Below are positions 1-9,248 of a stretch of 64,000 nt of DNA, one piece after another. Origin of the DNA: JAIQFF01 sp963788505 (GTDB lineage Bacteria > Acidobacteriota > Terriglobia > Terriglobales > Acidobacteriaceae). Location: contig CAWBGY010000005.1 of the NCBI GenBank assembly GCA_963788505.1, positions 434,001-498,000 of the forward strand, written 5' to 3'. Numbering within the stretch: position 1 is the first letter of the stretch; each line of letters starts with the position of its first letter. Below the pieces are notes generated by a model, which saw only the letters and a list, made by a program, of their open reading frames with translations, made no database searches and was not told the DNA's origin. Position numbers and translations under genes: made by a program.

Positions 1-1233
1 CTTGTTGTAGAGATCAGTCACCCGGTTGTCGATCAACCCCGCGATCACAAAGCTTTGCCCGTCCTTCAGTTCGAACTCGGTTTCAGCTTTCCGGGTACTC
101 AGGGCCGGAACCGTAAAGCCGGAGATAGTGAGCGCATTGGCGAAATCCAAAGCGCTGACCGACGGCGCCACCTTCAGGTGGATGTTCCCGTTGGGCATGA
201 TCACGGGGGTAAATTTCAACTCCACGCCGAATTCCTTGAACGAAATTGTGACCGCGGTAAAACCCTGCCCGGGCTGAACAATCGGGAAGGGAAATTCTCC
301 CCCGGCCAAAAAGCTGGCTTCCTTGCCGTTGACCGCGATCAAGTTGGGTTCGGCCAGGATCTGCAGCAGGTTTTTCTGCTGCAGGGCCTTGATCACTGCG
401 CCGATATTGATGTCGGTGCGGGTCACGAACAGATTGAGAAAGTCGTTGATGGTAGTTGTGGGTGGGGTTGTGGTGGTGCTGCTGACGCCATTCGTGGTGG
501 TGGTGGTGGCCGGCGGCCTGCTTACCTGGACTGAGCCGAATTGCCCCGTCTGGCTGGTTGCGATCGTGTTGCCCAGCCCGGGCATGAACAAATTGATTCC
601 AAGCTGGGTGATGGCGGAACGGTCCACTTCGGCGAACTTCACCTCGAGCAGAACTTCCTGCGCCCCAACCGGACCGAAGGTCAGCACATTGACCACGTTC
701 TTGGAGTAGGCCTGGGCGATCATGCCGGCACGTTTGGAAACGTCCTCGGTAGAAACGTGGCCGGAAAGCACGATGGCGGAACGCGAAGGGGAGACGTTGA
801 TCTCTTCCTCGGGGAAGACCCGCTTCTCTTCCTCGGCCGCCGCGCTGACGTCCACATCCACGCGCAAGTCGAAGCTGCGCGAGCGCTCGAGTTCGTCCCA
901 GATCAGCAAGGACACTTCGCCCGCGGACCGGCCGTGCACCAGGATTTGAGTTGGGGTCACGACCATCACGTCGGCAACCGCGTCATCGGTGACGGAAACG
1001 CGCTTAAGCCGCTCGGTGGTATTAATGAGCAACGACTTGCCCACCATGACCCGCAGCGGCGCGGAGCCTTGAGCCGCGGCTTCCGGGGCCGACGAACTGG
1101 CCTCGGGGCCGGTAGGAGCCTGGGTGGGCGTGGGTGCGGGTGGGTTAGCGGGCTGTTCCTGAGCGACAGCGAAGGAGGCCGTGAGCAGCAACAACACCAA
1201 CAGCGCCCCTCGTACCATCGGACTCGGATTCAC
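1..1233 (-). CDS. cpaC: Tad/Flp pilus secretin CpaC (5' part, partial)
   Basis: Outer-membrane secretin that forms the exit channel of a Tad (type IVc) pilus. I read it from a GTG at 1233, because GGGGAG lies about 9 nt upstream; an in-frame ATG is codon 6. The product has a signal peptide (ALLVLLLLTASFAVAQ), a Pro/Ala-rich linker, a pilus-secretin N domain (about residues 55-125, with LINTTERLKRVSV and ILVHGRSAGE) and a secretin core (VLLEVKFAEVDR, then EPNLIAVNGKEASFLAGGEF). A Thr/Pro-rich loop splits the core at about residue 245. It stays open for 411 codons and leaves the window on the left, so the C-terminus is missing. It lies 64 nt downstream of cpaB on the same strand, as in tad operons. 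The family call rests on domain order and motifs. Confidence 0.9.
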   Translation of the reverse strand, partial: MNPSPMVRGALLVLLLLTASFAVAQEQPANPPAPTPTQAPTGPEASSSAPEAAAQGSAPLRVMVGKSLLINTTERLKRVSVTDDAVADVMVVTPTQILVHGRSAGEVSLLIWDELERSRSFDLRVDVDVSAAAEEEKRVFPEEEINVSPSRSAIVLSGHVSTEDVSKRAGMIAQAYSKNVVNVLTFGPVGAQEVLLEVKFAEVDRSAITQLGINLFMPGLGNTIATSQTGQFGSVQVSRPPATTTTTNGVSSTTTTPPTTTINDFLNLFVTRTDINIGAVIKALQQKNLLQILAEPNLIAVNGKEASFLAGGEFPFPIVQPGQGFTAVTISFKEFGVELKFTPVIMPNGNIHLKVAPSVSALDFANALTISGFTVPALSTRKAETEFELKDGQSFVIAGLIDNRVTDLYNK

Positions 1234-1297
1234 TTCGTGTTTCTCCCCCCTGCGGGAGCAGATCGGCATGTCTTCGTCCTCGGAATGCTGACTTGTC

Positions 1298-2137
1298 CTA
1301 GAACTTCTGTTCTTCTTTTTTCGTGCCCTTGATGACTTCGATCGGATAGCTGGTCGGCATTGTGGTCACGGGTGCCGGGGTCGCGCGTTTCGTTCGGGTT
1401 CGCCGTGGTGCGGCTGCGGGCGCCGGAGTGGCCAGGCCTTTGTACAATGACCCCGTGTTCACCGCCGCCAGTTCCTGCTGCTTGGTGTCCAGCGGATTGC
1501 GCAGCGCCAACTGAATCTTGCCCTGGCTAGTGGCCAAGGTCAGTTTCTGAGCGTCATCGGGCGACACCAGCAAGGTAATGACCGGCGTCACTTGCGGTTC
1601 GCCGGCGGTGTTGCGCTCCAGCTTCTGACCGGTCGCGATTACGGCCACGTTCTCCAATACGGTGGTGGTTTGTTGCTCCGGTGCTCCGGACGGATTGCCC
1701 GTGAGCAACACATCCACGCGCGTTCCCGGCACCACGAAACCGGCGACGCCGATGACTTCATTCACCCGCACCGATACCGCCCGCATTCCCGGTGGAATCA
1801 GCGATGGCATTCCAGAGCCCGCATTTTCTCCCGCCAGCTTGTTGGGCAGAAAGAATTCGCCCTTGGCGATGGGGAGGATTGCGCCCCGGCCCACGACAGA
1901 GGTCTTTAAATGATAGGCGTTGGCGGGCAGATCGGCCGCGACATAGCGCACCGTCTTCACATCGTTCTCTCCCACCTTGGCTCCCACCGGAATGTCATTG
2001 GCGGCTACCACCACCTCGACGCCGGGCGCCGCGTCACCGCCGGTTCGCGTCTGCAGCGTGCGATAGACGGAGTAGCTCACAATTGTGCCCAAGGCCAGCG
2101 CCACGAAGCCAATCAACAAAAGCCGGGTGCGATTCAT
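1298..2137 (-). CDS. cpaB: Tad/Flp pilus assembly protein CpaB (SAF domain)
   Basis: CpaB/RcpC is a periplasmic, membrane-anchored protein that supports secretin assembly of Tad pili. The 279-aa product has an N-terminal transmembrane anchor (residues 5-23), an SAF domain (about 40-110, with VVVAANDIPVGAKV and RGAILPIAKGEFF), then the RcpC region (PPGMRAVSVRVNEVIGVAGF, PGTRVDVLLTG). The tail is Ala/Pro/Arg-rich and ends TKKEEQKF. Length and order fit the family. It lies between the Flp pilin genes (upstream) and cpaC (downstream) on the same strand, so it is likely cotranscribed with cpaC. A 263-nt gap separates it from the nearer pilin; I see no gene in that gap. Confidence 0.93.
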   Translation of the reverse strand: MNRTRLLLIGFVALALGTIVSYSVYRTLQTRTGGDAAPGVEVVVAANDIPVGAKVGENDVKTVRYVAADLPANAYHLKTSVVGRGAILPIAKGEFFLPNKLAGENAGSGMPSLIPPGMRAVSVRVNEVIGVAGFVVPGTRVDVLLTGNPSGAPEQQTTTVLENVAVIATGQKLERNTAGEPQVTPVITLLVSPDDAQKLTLATSQGKIQLALRNPLDTKQQELAAVNTGSLYKGLATPAPAAAPRRTRTKRATPAPVTTMPTSYPIEVIKGTKKEEQKF

Positions 2138-2400
2138 GACTGCTCCTCAAAAGTCGGCATGGCAACGCCTGAGACGCGATACCATCCACAAGACTGGCGG
2201 CCCACGACGGCGACCGCCCAACTTCGACTCTCCGATCGGCACGAAGGCTCGTTCATCAAGCCGCAGCGCTGCTTCGCGTGGCGGATCAAGATCCGTCTGC
2301 CACTGCGGAAGCGAAACCGTTCCGGCAGCTTCCCGGCTCCCACAGCCTGGGATTCCACGGCAAGCCCAGGCCTGCCAAGCTCAATACGGTGCAATCCTTG

Positions 2401-2565
2401 CTACTGGACCGAACTGGCGACCGAAGAGAATACATTGTTGGCGTTGGAACCAATAAGCCGAATGGTTCCCACCACGATCACCAGAATCACCGCCAGCATC
2501 ACGGCATACTCCGCGATGTCCTGGCCCTGGTCTTCCTTCCACAGACTTACAACTTTCCTTTTCAT
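2401..2565 (-). CDS. flp: Flp-family type IVb pilin, copy 1
   Basis: A 54-aa Flp pilin precursor, the main subunit of Tad pili. The ATG at 2565 is fixed by GGAGGGACAACAA directly upstream, so longer open frames are not needed. A short charged leader (MKRKVVSLWKEDQG) precedes the processing motif: a Gly, then QDIAEY with the hallmark Glu5-Tyr6 pair, then a hydrophobic helix (AVMLAVILVIVVGTI). The C-terminus NVFSSVASSVQ is nearly identical to copy 2 at 2946-3107. The prepilin peptidase TadV/CpaA would be expected further along the operon, outside the window. Confidence 0.9.
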   Translation of the reverse strand: MKRKVVSLWKEDQGQDIAEYAVMLAVILVIVVGTIRLIGSNANNVFSSVASSVQ

Positions 2566-2945
2566 TTGTTGTCCCTCCAGTTGAACCCAGCGGACGGGCC
2601 CCAATCTCCCGACCCTGGCACGATTCGGACGGTCCCTTCCACTCGGCAACGTGATTTCATTGTTGTTTCCGAATCAACAGCTTAGGCGTTGCCAGAGCTA
2701 AAGTACCGTATCCCCACGCCCATAATACCCTGCTGCCATCCTGCTGAGCGACAATTTCTTGCACTCTTGGCCGGTATCAGTGGGGTGCGGACCCCGGTCC
2801 TGCTGAAACAAGGCTATTTCAGGGATCAATGCGGGGCAAGCGGACAGTTCGGCGCGGGAGGATGGGATCAGCCCTGTGCGGACGGTCTGCTCTCCCGCCA
2901 GATGACCTAACTGGCTCCGCCGGGAAAGCGCGAACCGTTTTCTGG
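2566..2945. other. Gap between the two Flp pilin genes
   Basis: About 380 bases lie between the start of pilin copy 1 and the end of copy 2. Open frames here are short, mutually overlapping and have no recognisable domain. I see no strong hairpin plus T-run and no convincing promoter. The region may carry the leader of copy 1; nothing more can be supported. Confidence 0.5.
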
Positions 2946-3107
2946 TTACTGGATCGAACTGGCTACCGAGGAGAAAACGTTGCCAGCGTTCGATCCAATC
3001 ATCCGAATGGTACCTACGACTACTGCGAGGATTACCGCCAGCATGACGGCGTATTCCGCCACGTCCTGACCGTCCTCTTCCCACAACCTGCCCAAGGCAC
3101 GAACCAT
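2946..3107 (-). CDS. flp: Flp-family type IVb pilin, copy 2
   Basis: A 53-aa Flp pilin precursor. The ATG at 3107 is chosen because GAGGGCAACC precedes it at good spacing. The leader MVRALGRLWEEDG is followed by the processing site and QDVAEYAVMLAVILAVVVGTI, with Glu5 and Tyr6 conserved. The tail NVFSSVASSIQ differs from copy 1 by one residue, while the leaders differ more, which suggests a fairly recent duplication. It is the first recognisable gene of the tad operon in the window. Confidence 0.9.
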   Translation of the reverse strand: MVRALGRLWEEDGQDVAEYAVMLAVILAVVVGTIRMIGSNAGNVFSSVASSIQ

Positions 3108-3232
3108 GGTTGCCCTCAACTTGTGCTGCAAACCGGAGATTGACGCCGAGCCGATAAACCTGCGAAATGCAGACGGAATGATAATGTCGGCTGTGCAAAG
3201 TTTTGCAGCGCAAAGTTGAGGCAGGGGATTAT

Positions 3233-4714
3233 CTATCTTGATTCCTGGTTGGCGGGGACTAACGGGCTCCGGGTCAGAATGACGGCCTCGGAATCGGCGT
3301 AAATCTGCTCCCACCCCGGACCCGACCGGAGGGCGGTTATCAACGGAGCATCCGGGGGCAGAACCACGGTGCGAATTCCCCAGGTCTCCAGGGATTTTCG
3401 CCAGTTGTCCTGCAGGTAATAGCAGGTGCCGAAATCAGTCATAAAGGCATCGCCATAAACATCGGCCCGGCCGTCCAGAAAGACGCGATACCTGGGATAC
3501 AGCTTCCAGATGAAATACCCCCCCCAGTTGTAGTGGTTCATCAGGGGGCCGGGAGGATGCTCATGCTGGAGGAATGCGACCGCGGCTGTGGGGAAATTTT
3601 GCGCTTCGGTTTCCCCCTGTCTGCCCACCACGTAACGAACCCGGAACACGGTGAAGGCGACAAAAGCACAGACCACAAGAAGATTGACCGCCAGAATTCG
3701 AGAGGCCGATATGGTCAGCGGCCTCCTGAATAACCGCGTTGCACCCGACTGCTGGAGCCATGCCGCAGCCAATTCAGCGAGAACCGGGACAAGGACCAAC
3801 ACCAGGATCGGGATGTGCCGCGTGGAACGCAGCGCGGCCGGGATCGTGGCCAGCAACAGCACGAGGTTGCGGAGGCGCGGGCGCCGCGGCGATAGCGCCA
3901 GGCCGGCGATCAGAGCCAGCAGCATAAGCAGGAGCGGCAGGTACGTGGGATCGTGGAAATCAGGCGAAAACCACTCGTGAATAAAGCGGTGCATTGCTTC
4001 CGAACCAAGCGTCTGAAACGGGTACCAGTAAATTCGGACGCCGTTCGGATTCAGTGCCACCAGCGCCAGGCAAAGCGCGAAGACCATCGCCAACCGCCTG
4101 AAACGTGGCAGTGATTTCTGCCATGCTTCCGGACGCACCGCCGCCTCCAACGCTTCGCCGAGGAGAAATAGGGCGATGAAGGCCAGTCCGATGGGATATC
4201 CCGCGTGCAGGTTGACCCACAGAAGCATCAGGGGAGCGGTCCACCATAAAAGGTTGGGGCGTTGTTCGGAGGTTTCGAGCAGGACAAGGAAAATGCTGGC
4301 CAGCAGGAGCGAAAGCATTTGCGGACGAACTCCCCACGAAGGGGACGAGGCGACGGCGCCCCAAAGCGTCATCACGGCAGCGAGGTAGGGCCGGCCGGCT
4401 GAACGCTTGAAGACCAGAAGAAGGGCAGCCGCGATGATGGCCGCGAAGACCACAATTAATCCGCCGTATCCCGCGATCCGATAGATGCTGAACAGCAAAA
4501 CATCCGAGAGCCACTCATGGTTGATCCAGGGCTGGCCAAAACGGGTGAACGAGTAAGGATCGGTATGGAAGAGACTGTGATTCTGAAGGATCAGTTGCCC
4601 GGTGCGGAGGTGCCACCAAACATCCGGGTCAGTCATACCGCGGGCGGCCATGGTGAACAGGCCGAGAGCGAGAATGAATACAAAGACCCGGCGAGTCTGC
4701 AGGAGACTGGTCAT
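3233..4714 (-). CDS. Polytopic membrane protein, GT-C-like (DPDVWWHLRTG type)
   Basis: A protein of about 493 aa with around ten hydrophobic segments. The ATG at 4714 is taken as start; an in-frame TTG lies 12 nt further upstream, and neither has a clear SD. The first extracytoplasmic loop holds DPDVWWHLRTGQ and later NHEWLSD, an acidic-motif arrangement like GT-C membrane glycosyltransferases that use lipid-linked sugars. The C-terminal 130 residues look soluble (YNWGGYFIWKLYPRYR, FLDGRADVYGD). No enzyme activity can be assigned. It lies upstream of the pilin genes on the same strand and beside GT87-like genes, so a surface-polysaccharide or glycoprotein role is an inference. Confidence 0.7.
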   Translation of the reverse strand: MTSLLQTRRVFVFILALGLFTMAARGMTDPDVWWHLRTGQLILQNHSLFHTDPYSFTRFGQPWINHEWLSDVLLFSIYRIAGYGGLIVVFAAIIAAALLLVFKRSAGRPYLAAVMTLWGAVASSPSWGVRPQMLSLLLASIFLVLLETSEQRPNLLWWTAPLMLLWVNLHAGYPIGLAFIALFLLGEALEAAVRPEAWQKSLPRFRRLAMVFALCLALVALNPNGVRIYWYPFQTLGSEAMHRFIHEWFSPDFHDPTYLPLLLMLLALIAGLALSPRRPRLRNLVLLLATIPAALRSTRHIPILVLVLVPVLAELAAAWLQQSGATRLFRRPLTISASRILAVNLLVVCAFVAFTVFRVRYVVGRQGETEAQNFPTAAVAFLQHEHPPGPLMNHYNWGGYFIWKLYPRYRVFLDGRADVYGDAFMTDFGTCYYLQDNWRKSLETWGIRTVVLPPDAPLITALRSGPGWEQIYADSEAVILTRSPLVPANQESR

Positions 4715-4805
4715 GACCAGAGGCAAACGCGATTGTAACGCCCAGGGTCTGTTTTAACCGCGCAGGATTGGATCACGGAACTGACTACGGCGAGGGCACG
4801 GATTC

Positions 4806-4843
4806 CCTCGCGACAGCCGGCGGGACGCCGGCGCTACGTTCCG
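4806..4843. repeat. Short GC palindrome (dispersed repeat)
   Basis: The segment contains AGCCGGCGGGACGCCGGCGCT, an interrupted palindrome (CCGGC / GCCGG core). It lies between two divergent membrane-protein genes. A related short string occurs near 36714-36735. It belongs with the small GC hairpins scattered through the window. Confidence 0.55.
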
Positions 4844-4867
4844 CACTATAATTCGGGCCTTGCTCTC

Positions 4868-6120
4868 ATGTTGTCGAAACCAACTCAAAAGAAGCTGGCC
4901 TGCTATTTCGTCGCCATGATCTTTCTGCATGGCTATGTGCTGTGGCAGGCCCGGGAATCCATCCCGGAAGGGCTTCCGGATTTCAGCGGCGCCTACACCG
5001 CGGGCCTGATCTTGCGCAGTGGCCACGGCAGCCTGTTGTATGACGACGTCCTGCAGGAATCACTACAGCGCTCGTTTTCCCCGCGCGCGGTGCAGAAACG
5101 CGGCACGATTCTTCCCTATATTCATCTTCCGTACGAGGCGTTGCTGTATGTCCCGCTGGCGCATTTCTCTTATCTCACGGCGTATGGGATATGGCTGGCT
5201 GTAAATCTGGTGTTGTTGGGCTCGATTCCATTCCTGCTGCGCCGGCGACTGCAAGGGCTGGGGAAAGCGCCTCTGTATCTGTGGCTGCTCGCCGGCTTTG
5301 CTTTTTTTCCCATTTTTATTGCGCTGATTCAGGGCCAGGACTCCATCCTGCTACTGTTTCTCTACTGTCTGGCTTGGACCAGTTTGGAGCGCGGATCGAA
5401 GTTGGCCTCGGGGTGCTGGTTAGCGCTGGGCTTGTATAAGTATCAACTCGTGGTCCCGTTTGTTTTGCCGTTGTGGCGGCGCAAGAAGTTGATCGCGGGC
5501 TTTCTGTCGGTCGCGGCTATCCTCGGCCTCATCAGCCTGGCCATTACGGGATGGCACAGCCTTCTCGGCTATCCGCGCTACTTGTGGAGGACCGAGCACG
5601 ATCTGAAGTACGGTTTTAATACTCTCCCCGGGCTCATCGCGAACTTGCGCGGGCTGGTTTCCGGGATAGTGCCAAAAACGCGCCCCGGGATTGAAGTCGG
5701 ATTGACAGCACTGTTCTCCGCCATCGTGCTGCTGCTGATGATGTACGCCGCGGGAAAAACTTCGGCAGCGGACCGCGAAGGGCGGAAGCCCTTGTTTGCC
5801 CTCGGCCTGGTGGGAACCGTGCTGGTGAGCTATCACCTCTACGTGCACGATCTGAGTGTGCTCTTTCTGGCCATCGTTCTGGTTCTCGAAACGCTGCTTT
5901 CGAGTCCCCCATTTCACAAACGGCGAAGAACATCCTCCTGCTCTGCATCGCGCTGCTGTATTGCAGCCCGTTGTACCTGATCCTGACACTGCGCTATATG
6001 CAATTGCGTCTGATGGCAATCGTCTTGCTGGTTTTCTTTAGTGCGCTGTTGGGCCTGATCAACTCTCTTCGCGGGCAAATTGCCGCAACAGGATCACCGC
6101 CAGCATCGGCAGGTACATGA
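4868..6120 (+). CDS. GT87 (DUF2029)-like membrane protein, one frame break
   Basis: A multi-pass protein of the GT87/DUF2029 type, a family that includes mycobacterial polyprenyl-phosphate-mannose mannosyltransferases. It starts at ATG 4868 and reads cleanly to about 5900 (SGAYTAGLILRSG, HLPYEALLYVPLA, GQDSILLLFLYCLAW, YHLYVHDLS). The frame then turns into Arg/Cys-rich nonsense ending at 5980. A different frame gives a convincing last membrane segment (AKNILLLCIALLYCSPLYLI, then VFFSALLGLINSLRG) and stops at 6120. The break lies in or near a C5 run at 5906-5910; it fits one missing base or two extra ones. The restored 3' end overlaps the convergent gene at 6059-7033 by about 60 nt. Substrate unknown. 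Confidence 0.75.
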
Positions 6121-7033
6121 ACAACACGGTGTACCTTCCCACCTCTACAAGACTGTGCGGGATGTGATACCAGCGCCAGATGCCGGCTCCCCAACTCAAG
6201 GCGGCGGTGAAGAGAATCTCGCGGCGAGACTTGGGGATGAGCCACAGAATGAAAGCATCGAAGAACCAGCGTTGCGGCATCATCGCGGTCAAGACAAGGA
6301 ACCAGGCATCCCGGTCGCGATAGCGCCACAAGGCGAGGACCAGCAACGGTCCGGGCAGAACCAGCAGGGGAAAGAAGTGCTCGTAATTCTTGAGCTGACC
6401 TAACCAAAGAGCCGGCCAGCGCGGCATGGCGACGAGTGTAAGCAGCAGGACGACTACGCAGGCCAGCACGCCGCGCCGGCTCAGACGAGTAAGCGCCACC
6501 GGCAATCCGAGCTGGGGCTTGGCCATGGTGACGGGCAGGAGGAGAGGGAAGAAGGCGCTGGCGAAAATTGCCGTCGACCACTGTACCGCCAACAGGCCTC
6601 CCCAGTACGGATAGGCGAGGAATGCCAGCAAGCGATGATAGCCGTGGCGGCTGAGGCCGAAGGCCAGGAGGGCAGAGCTGATGCCGTAAAACAGAGCTCC
6701 CGCCATTTCCGGACGCAACCAGACGAAAGGCACGCCGAACAAGGCGGCGGTCAGAGGATATTGTTCGAGCGGAGTGTCGTAGGGATTTTGCCGGGACAGC
6801 ACACGCTGGGCGGCGTGGATGGCCCAACCGAAATCGCCGGCGCCCTGATGGAAATGCAGCAGCAGGAAATAGCAGAACGCCGCACTGGCCACTCCGATCA
6901 CCGCGGAGATGCAGATTCGCAATCGCAACGGAAGTTCGTCCGCATAAGTTGTAACATGGAGCGGCTTTTTGACCCGCTTGCTCAAAGACTCCAGACTCGG
7001 GCTGCTGCTGGCGCTGCTGTCCGCGGGAAGCAT
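6059..7033 (-). CDS. GT87-like polytopic membrane protein
   Basis: A protein of up to 324 aa with about eight hydrophobic segments, resembling the GT87/DUF2029 group (HFHQGAGDFGWAIHAAQRV, RQNPYDTPLEQYPLTAALFG, MAKPQLGLPVALT). The NPYD loop and the AKPQ motif recur in the neighbours at 4868 and 6969, so the three look like distant paralogues. The ATG at 7033 lacks an SD and overlaps the divergent gene at 6969. A real start further in is likely, perhaps a TTG near 6985 or 6930. The 3' end overlaps the restored end of the upstream convergent gene. Function is not known; transfer of lipid-linked sugar is the family expectation. Confidence 0.7.
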   Translation of the reverse strand: MLPADSSASSSPSLESLSKRVKKPLHVTTYADELPLRLRICISAVIGVASAAFCYFLLLHFHQGAGDFGWAIHAAQRVLSRQNPYDTPLEQYPLTAALFGVPFVWLRPEMAGALFYGISSALLAFGLSRHGYHRLLAFLAYPYWGGLLAVQWSTAIFASAFFPLLLPVTMAKPQLGLPVALTRLSRRGVLACVVVLLLTLVAMPRWPALWLGQLKNYEHFFPLLVLPGPLLVLALWRYRDRDAWFLVLTAMMPQRWFFDAFILWLIPKSRREILFTAALSWGAGIWRWYHIPHSLVEVGRYTVLFMYLPMLAVILLRQFAREES

Positions 7034-8293
7034 GTGGTTCTACGTGCAGCGCGTGCTGGTGCCCTACCAGAAGGCGGACGCGGCCGCGCACGGCCGGCCC
7101 CGCGGCAACCTGTCCGATCTGTATCCGCGCTGGCTGGGAACCCGGGAATTGTTGCTGCACCATCGCGACCCGTATAGTCCCGAAGTCACGCGCGAGATTC
7201 AGAGCGGATATTACGGACGCCCGCTTGATCCGCAGCGAATTGGCGATCCCCGGTTCGACGAGCCCAAGGATCAGCAGGGTTTCGCCTACCCGGTGCCGGT
7301 GGTCTTCCTGCTGGCGCCGACCATCGGGCTGCCGTTTCCCGTGGTGCAGGCTGGCTTCCGCTGGCTGCTGGTCATCCTGACCCTGGCGAGCGTGCTGCTG
7401 TGGCTGCGGGCCCTGCGCTGGCGCCCTGTCGATCCCGGTGACCGCCATCCTGATTGTCCTGACGTTTGGCAGCTACGCCGTGGTGCAGGGAATCAAGCTG
7501 CAGCAGTTGAGCCTGCTGGTGAGCGCGCTGCTTGCGGGGTGCGCCGCCGCGCTGGTAGCGGGGTACTTCTCGCTCGCCGGTTTCTTGCTGGCCCTGGCCA
7601 CCATCAAGCCTCAACTCGCTCTGCCACTCGCAGGCTGGCTGGCGCTGTGGGCGGTCAGTGATTGGCGCCGGCGTCAGACATTTTTGTGGAGCTTCGCGTT
7701 GACCACTGCGATTTTTCTCGCCGCCTCCGAGTACGTCCTGCCGGGATGGATGCGGCAGTTTCGAGACGCGGTCGCCGCCTATCGCCAGTACACCGGAGGG
7801 GCGGGTTCGCTGCTCGACGTGCTGACCACTCCGCTGCTGGGGAAAATCATTGCGGCGGCGGCAGTGATCGCGGTCGTGATCACGGGGTGGAAGATGCGGC
7901 ACGCGTCCCATGATTCCGTCGGGTTCAGCATCATGCTGGCGCTGGTTCTGGCCGTGACTCTGGTGATCGTGCCTACCTTTGCGCCCTACAACCAGGTGCT
8001 TCTCCTGCCCGCGGTATTTCTGATCGCCGTCTCGTGGAGGGATTTGTGGAAGCGGAACCGGCTTACTCGGGTCGCCTGCGGGGTGGGATTGCTGGTTGTG
8101 GTCTGGCCCTGGATGGCATCCTGCGGACTCGATGCTGGCTTCGCTTTTCTTGCCTCCGGGTGCGGTTCACCGAGCCTGGGCCGTACCTCTCTATACCAGT
8201 CTTGGCATTCCGCTGGTGGTTTTGGGATTGTTAAGTGTGTGCGCCAGCGATCGCTTGCAGGGCTATTCGGCAGTCGGCGCGCCAAAACTGTAG
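6969..8293 (+). CDS. GT87 (DUF2029)-like membrane protein, two frame breaks
   Basis: Starts at a TTG at 6969 with GGAG 7 nt upstream. The first frame gives a membrane N-terminus and the loop LYPRWLGTRELLLHHRDPYS, EIQSGYYGR. Near 7425 (beside a CCC) the sense passes to the next frame (LSIPVTAILIVLTFG, LATIKPQLALPLAGWLALW, PGWMRQF, VPTFAPYNQVLLLPA). Near 8130-8150 it passes once more, giving LASLFLPPGAVHRAWAVPLY and a stop at 8293. Both breaks equal one extra base. Restored length is about 440 aa, normal for the family. RDPYSPEV and the IKPQ motif match the GT87-type neighbours. Confidence 0.75.
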
Positions 8294-8411
8294 AGACCTG
8301 GTCAGGGCTTTGAGTCAGGAAGGTGATATGCGGCCCAGAACCGTCAGCCGCCGCCAACCGAAAGGCATTCGTTGACTTGCCCTCGCGTGCCGCCTACCAT
8401 ACCGCCACGGC

Positions 8412-8567
8412 ATGATTGGTCAAACTATCTCTCACTACCGAATCGTCGAAAAACTCGGCGGTGGCGGGATGGGAGTGGTTTACAAAGCTGAAGACACCCG
8501 CCTCCATCGTTTCGTCGCGCTGACCAGCACTCAGGACATCCACGCCCTCGATGTCGACCTTCCCTGA
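8412..8567 (+). pseudogene. 5' fragment of a PknB-type Ser/Thr kinase
   Basis: The 51-codon frame begins MIGQTISHYRIVEKLGGGGM and continues GVVYKAEDTRLHRFVAL. This is the glycine-rich ATP loop of the receptor-type kinases that are very numerous in Acidobacteria. After VAL the catalytic Lys strand (normally KFLP) is replaced by unrelated sequence, and a stop comes at 8565. No other kinase motif (HRD, DFG, APE) was found in any frame up to 8803. The gene is therefore a truncated remnant; the 236 bases that follow hold nothing I can assign. Confidence 0.8.
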
Positions 8568-8803
8568 GAATCCGCAATTGTTCTGGACACATACCGCCCT
8601 TCTCATGGAAGGCGATCACGCCGGCAATCCCGGAGTTCTTCCGCAAGAGATCTCAAGCCGTTGAAGGCCTTTTTCACTCCGTTTGCGGCACTCCGAGGGC
8701 CCGGCCTTGCCCCTCCCTCAAGCCGCGTCGGCCTTGCATTGGGCCGCGATCACAGGTTAGTCTTCTCCCACGCTGCGGCCACGAGAACGTTTCGGAGGAC
8801 GAT

Positions 8804-9157
8804 ATGAACCTCAAAATCGAGAAACGCCGGGTCGACGGGGTTACCGTGGTTTCGGCTCAAGGCCGCATCATGTTTGGAGAAGAAGCGACCGCCTTGCGAG
8901 ATTTTCTAAAACAGGTCTTGAGTGAGACCCCGCGCATGGTCCTGAACCTTTCGGGCATCACCTATATTGACAGTGGCGGCCTGGGGACCCTGGTTGGGGT
9001 GTATTCTTCAGCGCGCGGAACTGGAGCCGATATCAAGCTGACGGGGCTGGGACAACGCCTGCGCGACGTCCTGCAGATCACCAAGCTGGCTACCGTGTTC
9101 GAAGTTTTTGACAGCGAGCAGGAAGCGATCACCGCTCTGGGTCGCGGCGCCGCTTGA
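8804..9157 (+). CDS. STAS-domain anti-sigma factor antagonist (SpoIIAA/RsbV-like)
   Basis: A 117-aa single STAS domain. Such proteins bind and titrate an anti-sigma kinase when unphosphorylated. The start is set by GGAGG 6 nt before ATG 8804. The phosphorylatable serine is Ser57 in YIDSGGLGTLVG, the conserved motif. The core strands (VSAQGRIMFGE, RMVLNLSGIT) and the end (VFEVFDSEQEAI) fit the family and its length. The next gene, 118 nt away on the same strand, encodes an FHA-GAF-SpoIIE phosphatase that could dephosphorylate it. The cognate RsbW-like kinase is not in the window. Confidence 0.92.
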   Translation: MNLKIEKRRVDGVTVVSAQGRIMFGEEATALRDFLKQVLSETPRMVLNLSGITYIDSGGLGTLVGVYSSARGTGADIKLTGLGQRLRDVLQITKLATVFEVFDSEQEAITALGRGAA

Positions 9158-9248
9158 GGGTTTGAGGTATCCTTTCCGCGCTCCGCAATGATCCGGAGCC
9201 GGGAAGGCAGAGATCGGACTCCTTACCTGCCGGAGTCGATTCTCTGGC

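Noticed and set aside
541..1332. A 263-codon plus-strand open frame at the left end
   Set aside because: Antisense to the CpaC secretin, which has signal peptide and secretin motifs on the minus strand.
2134..2394. Small minus-strand open frame between the pilin and cpaB
   Set aside because: No SD, no domain, biased composition; not supported as a gene.
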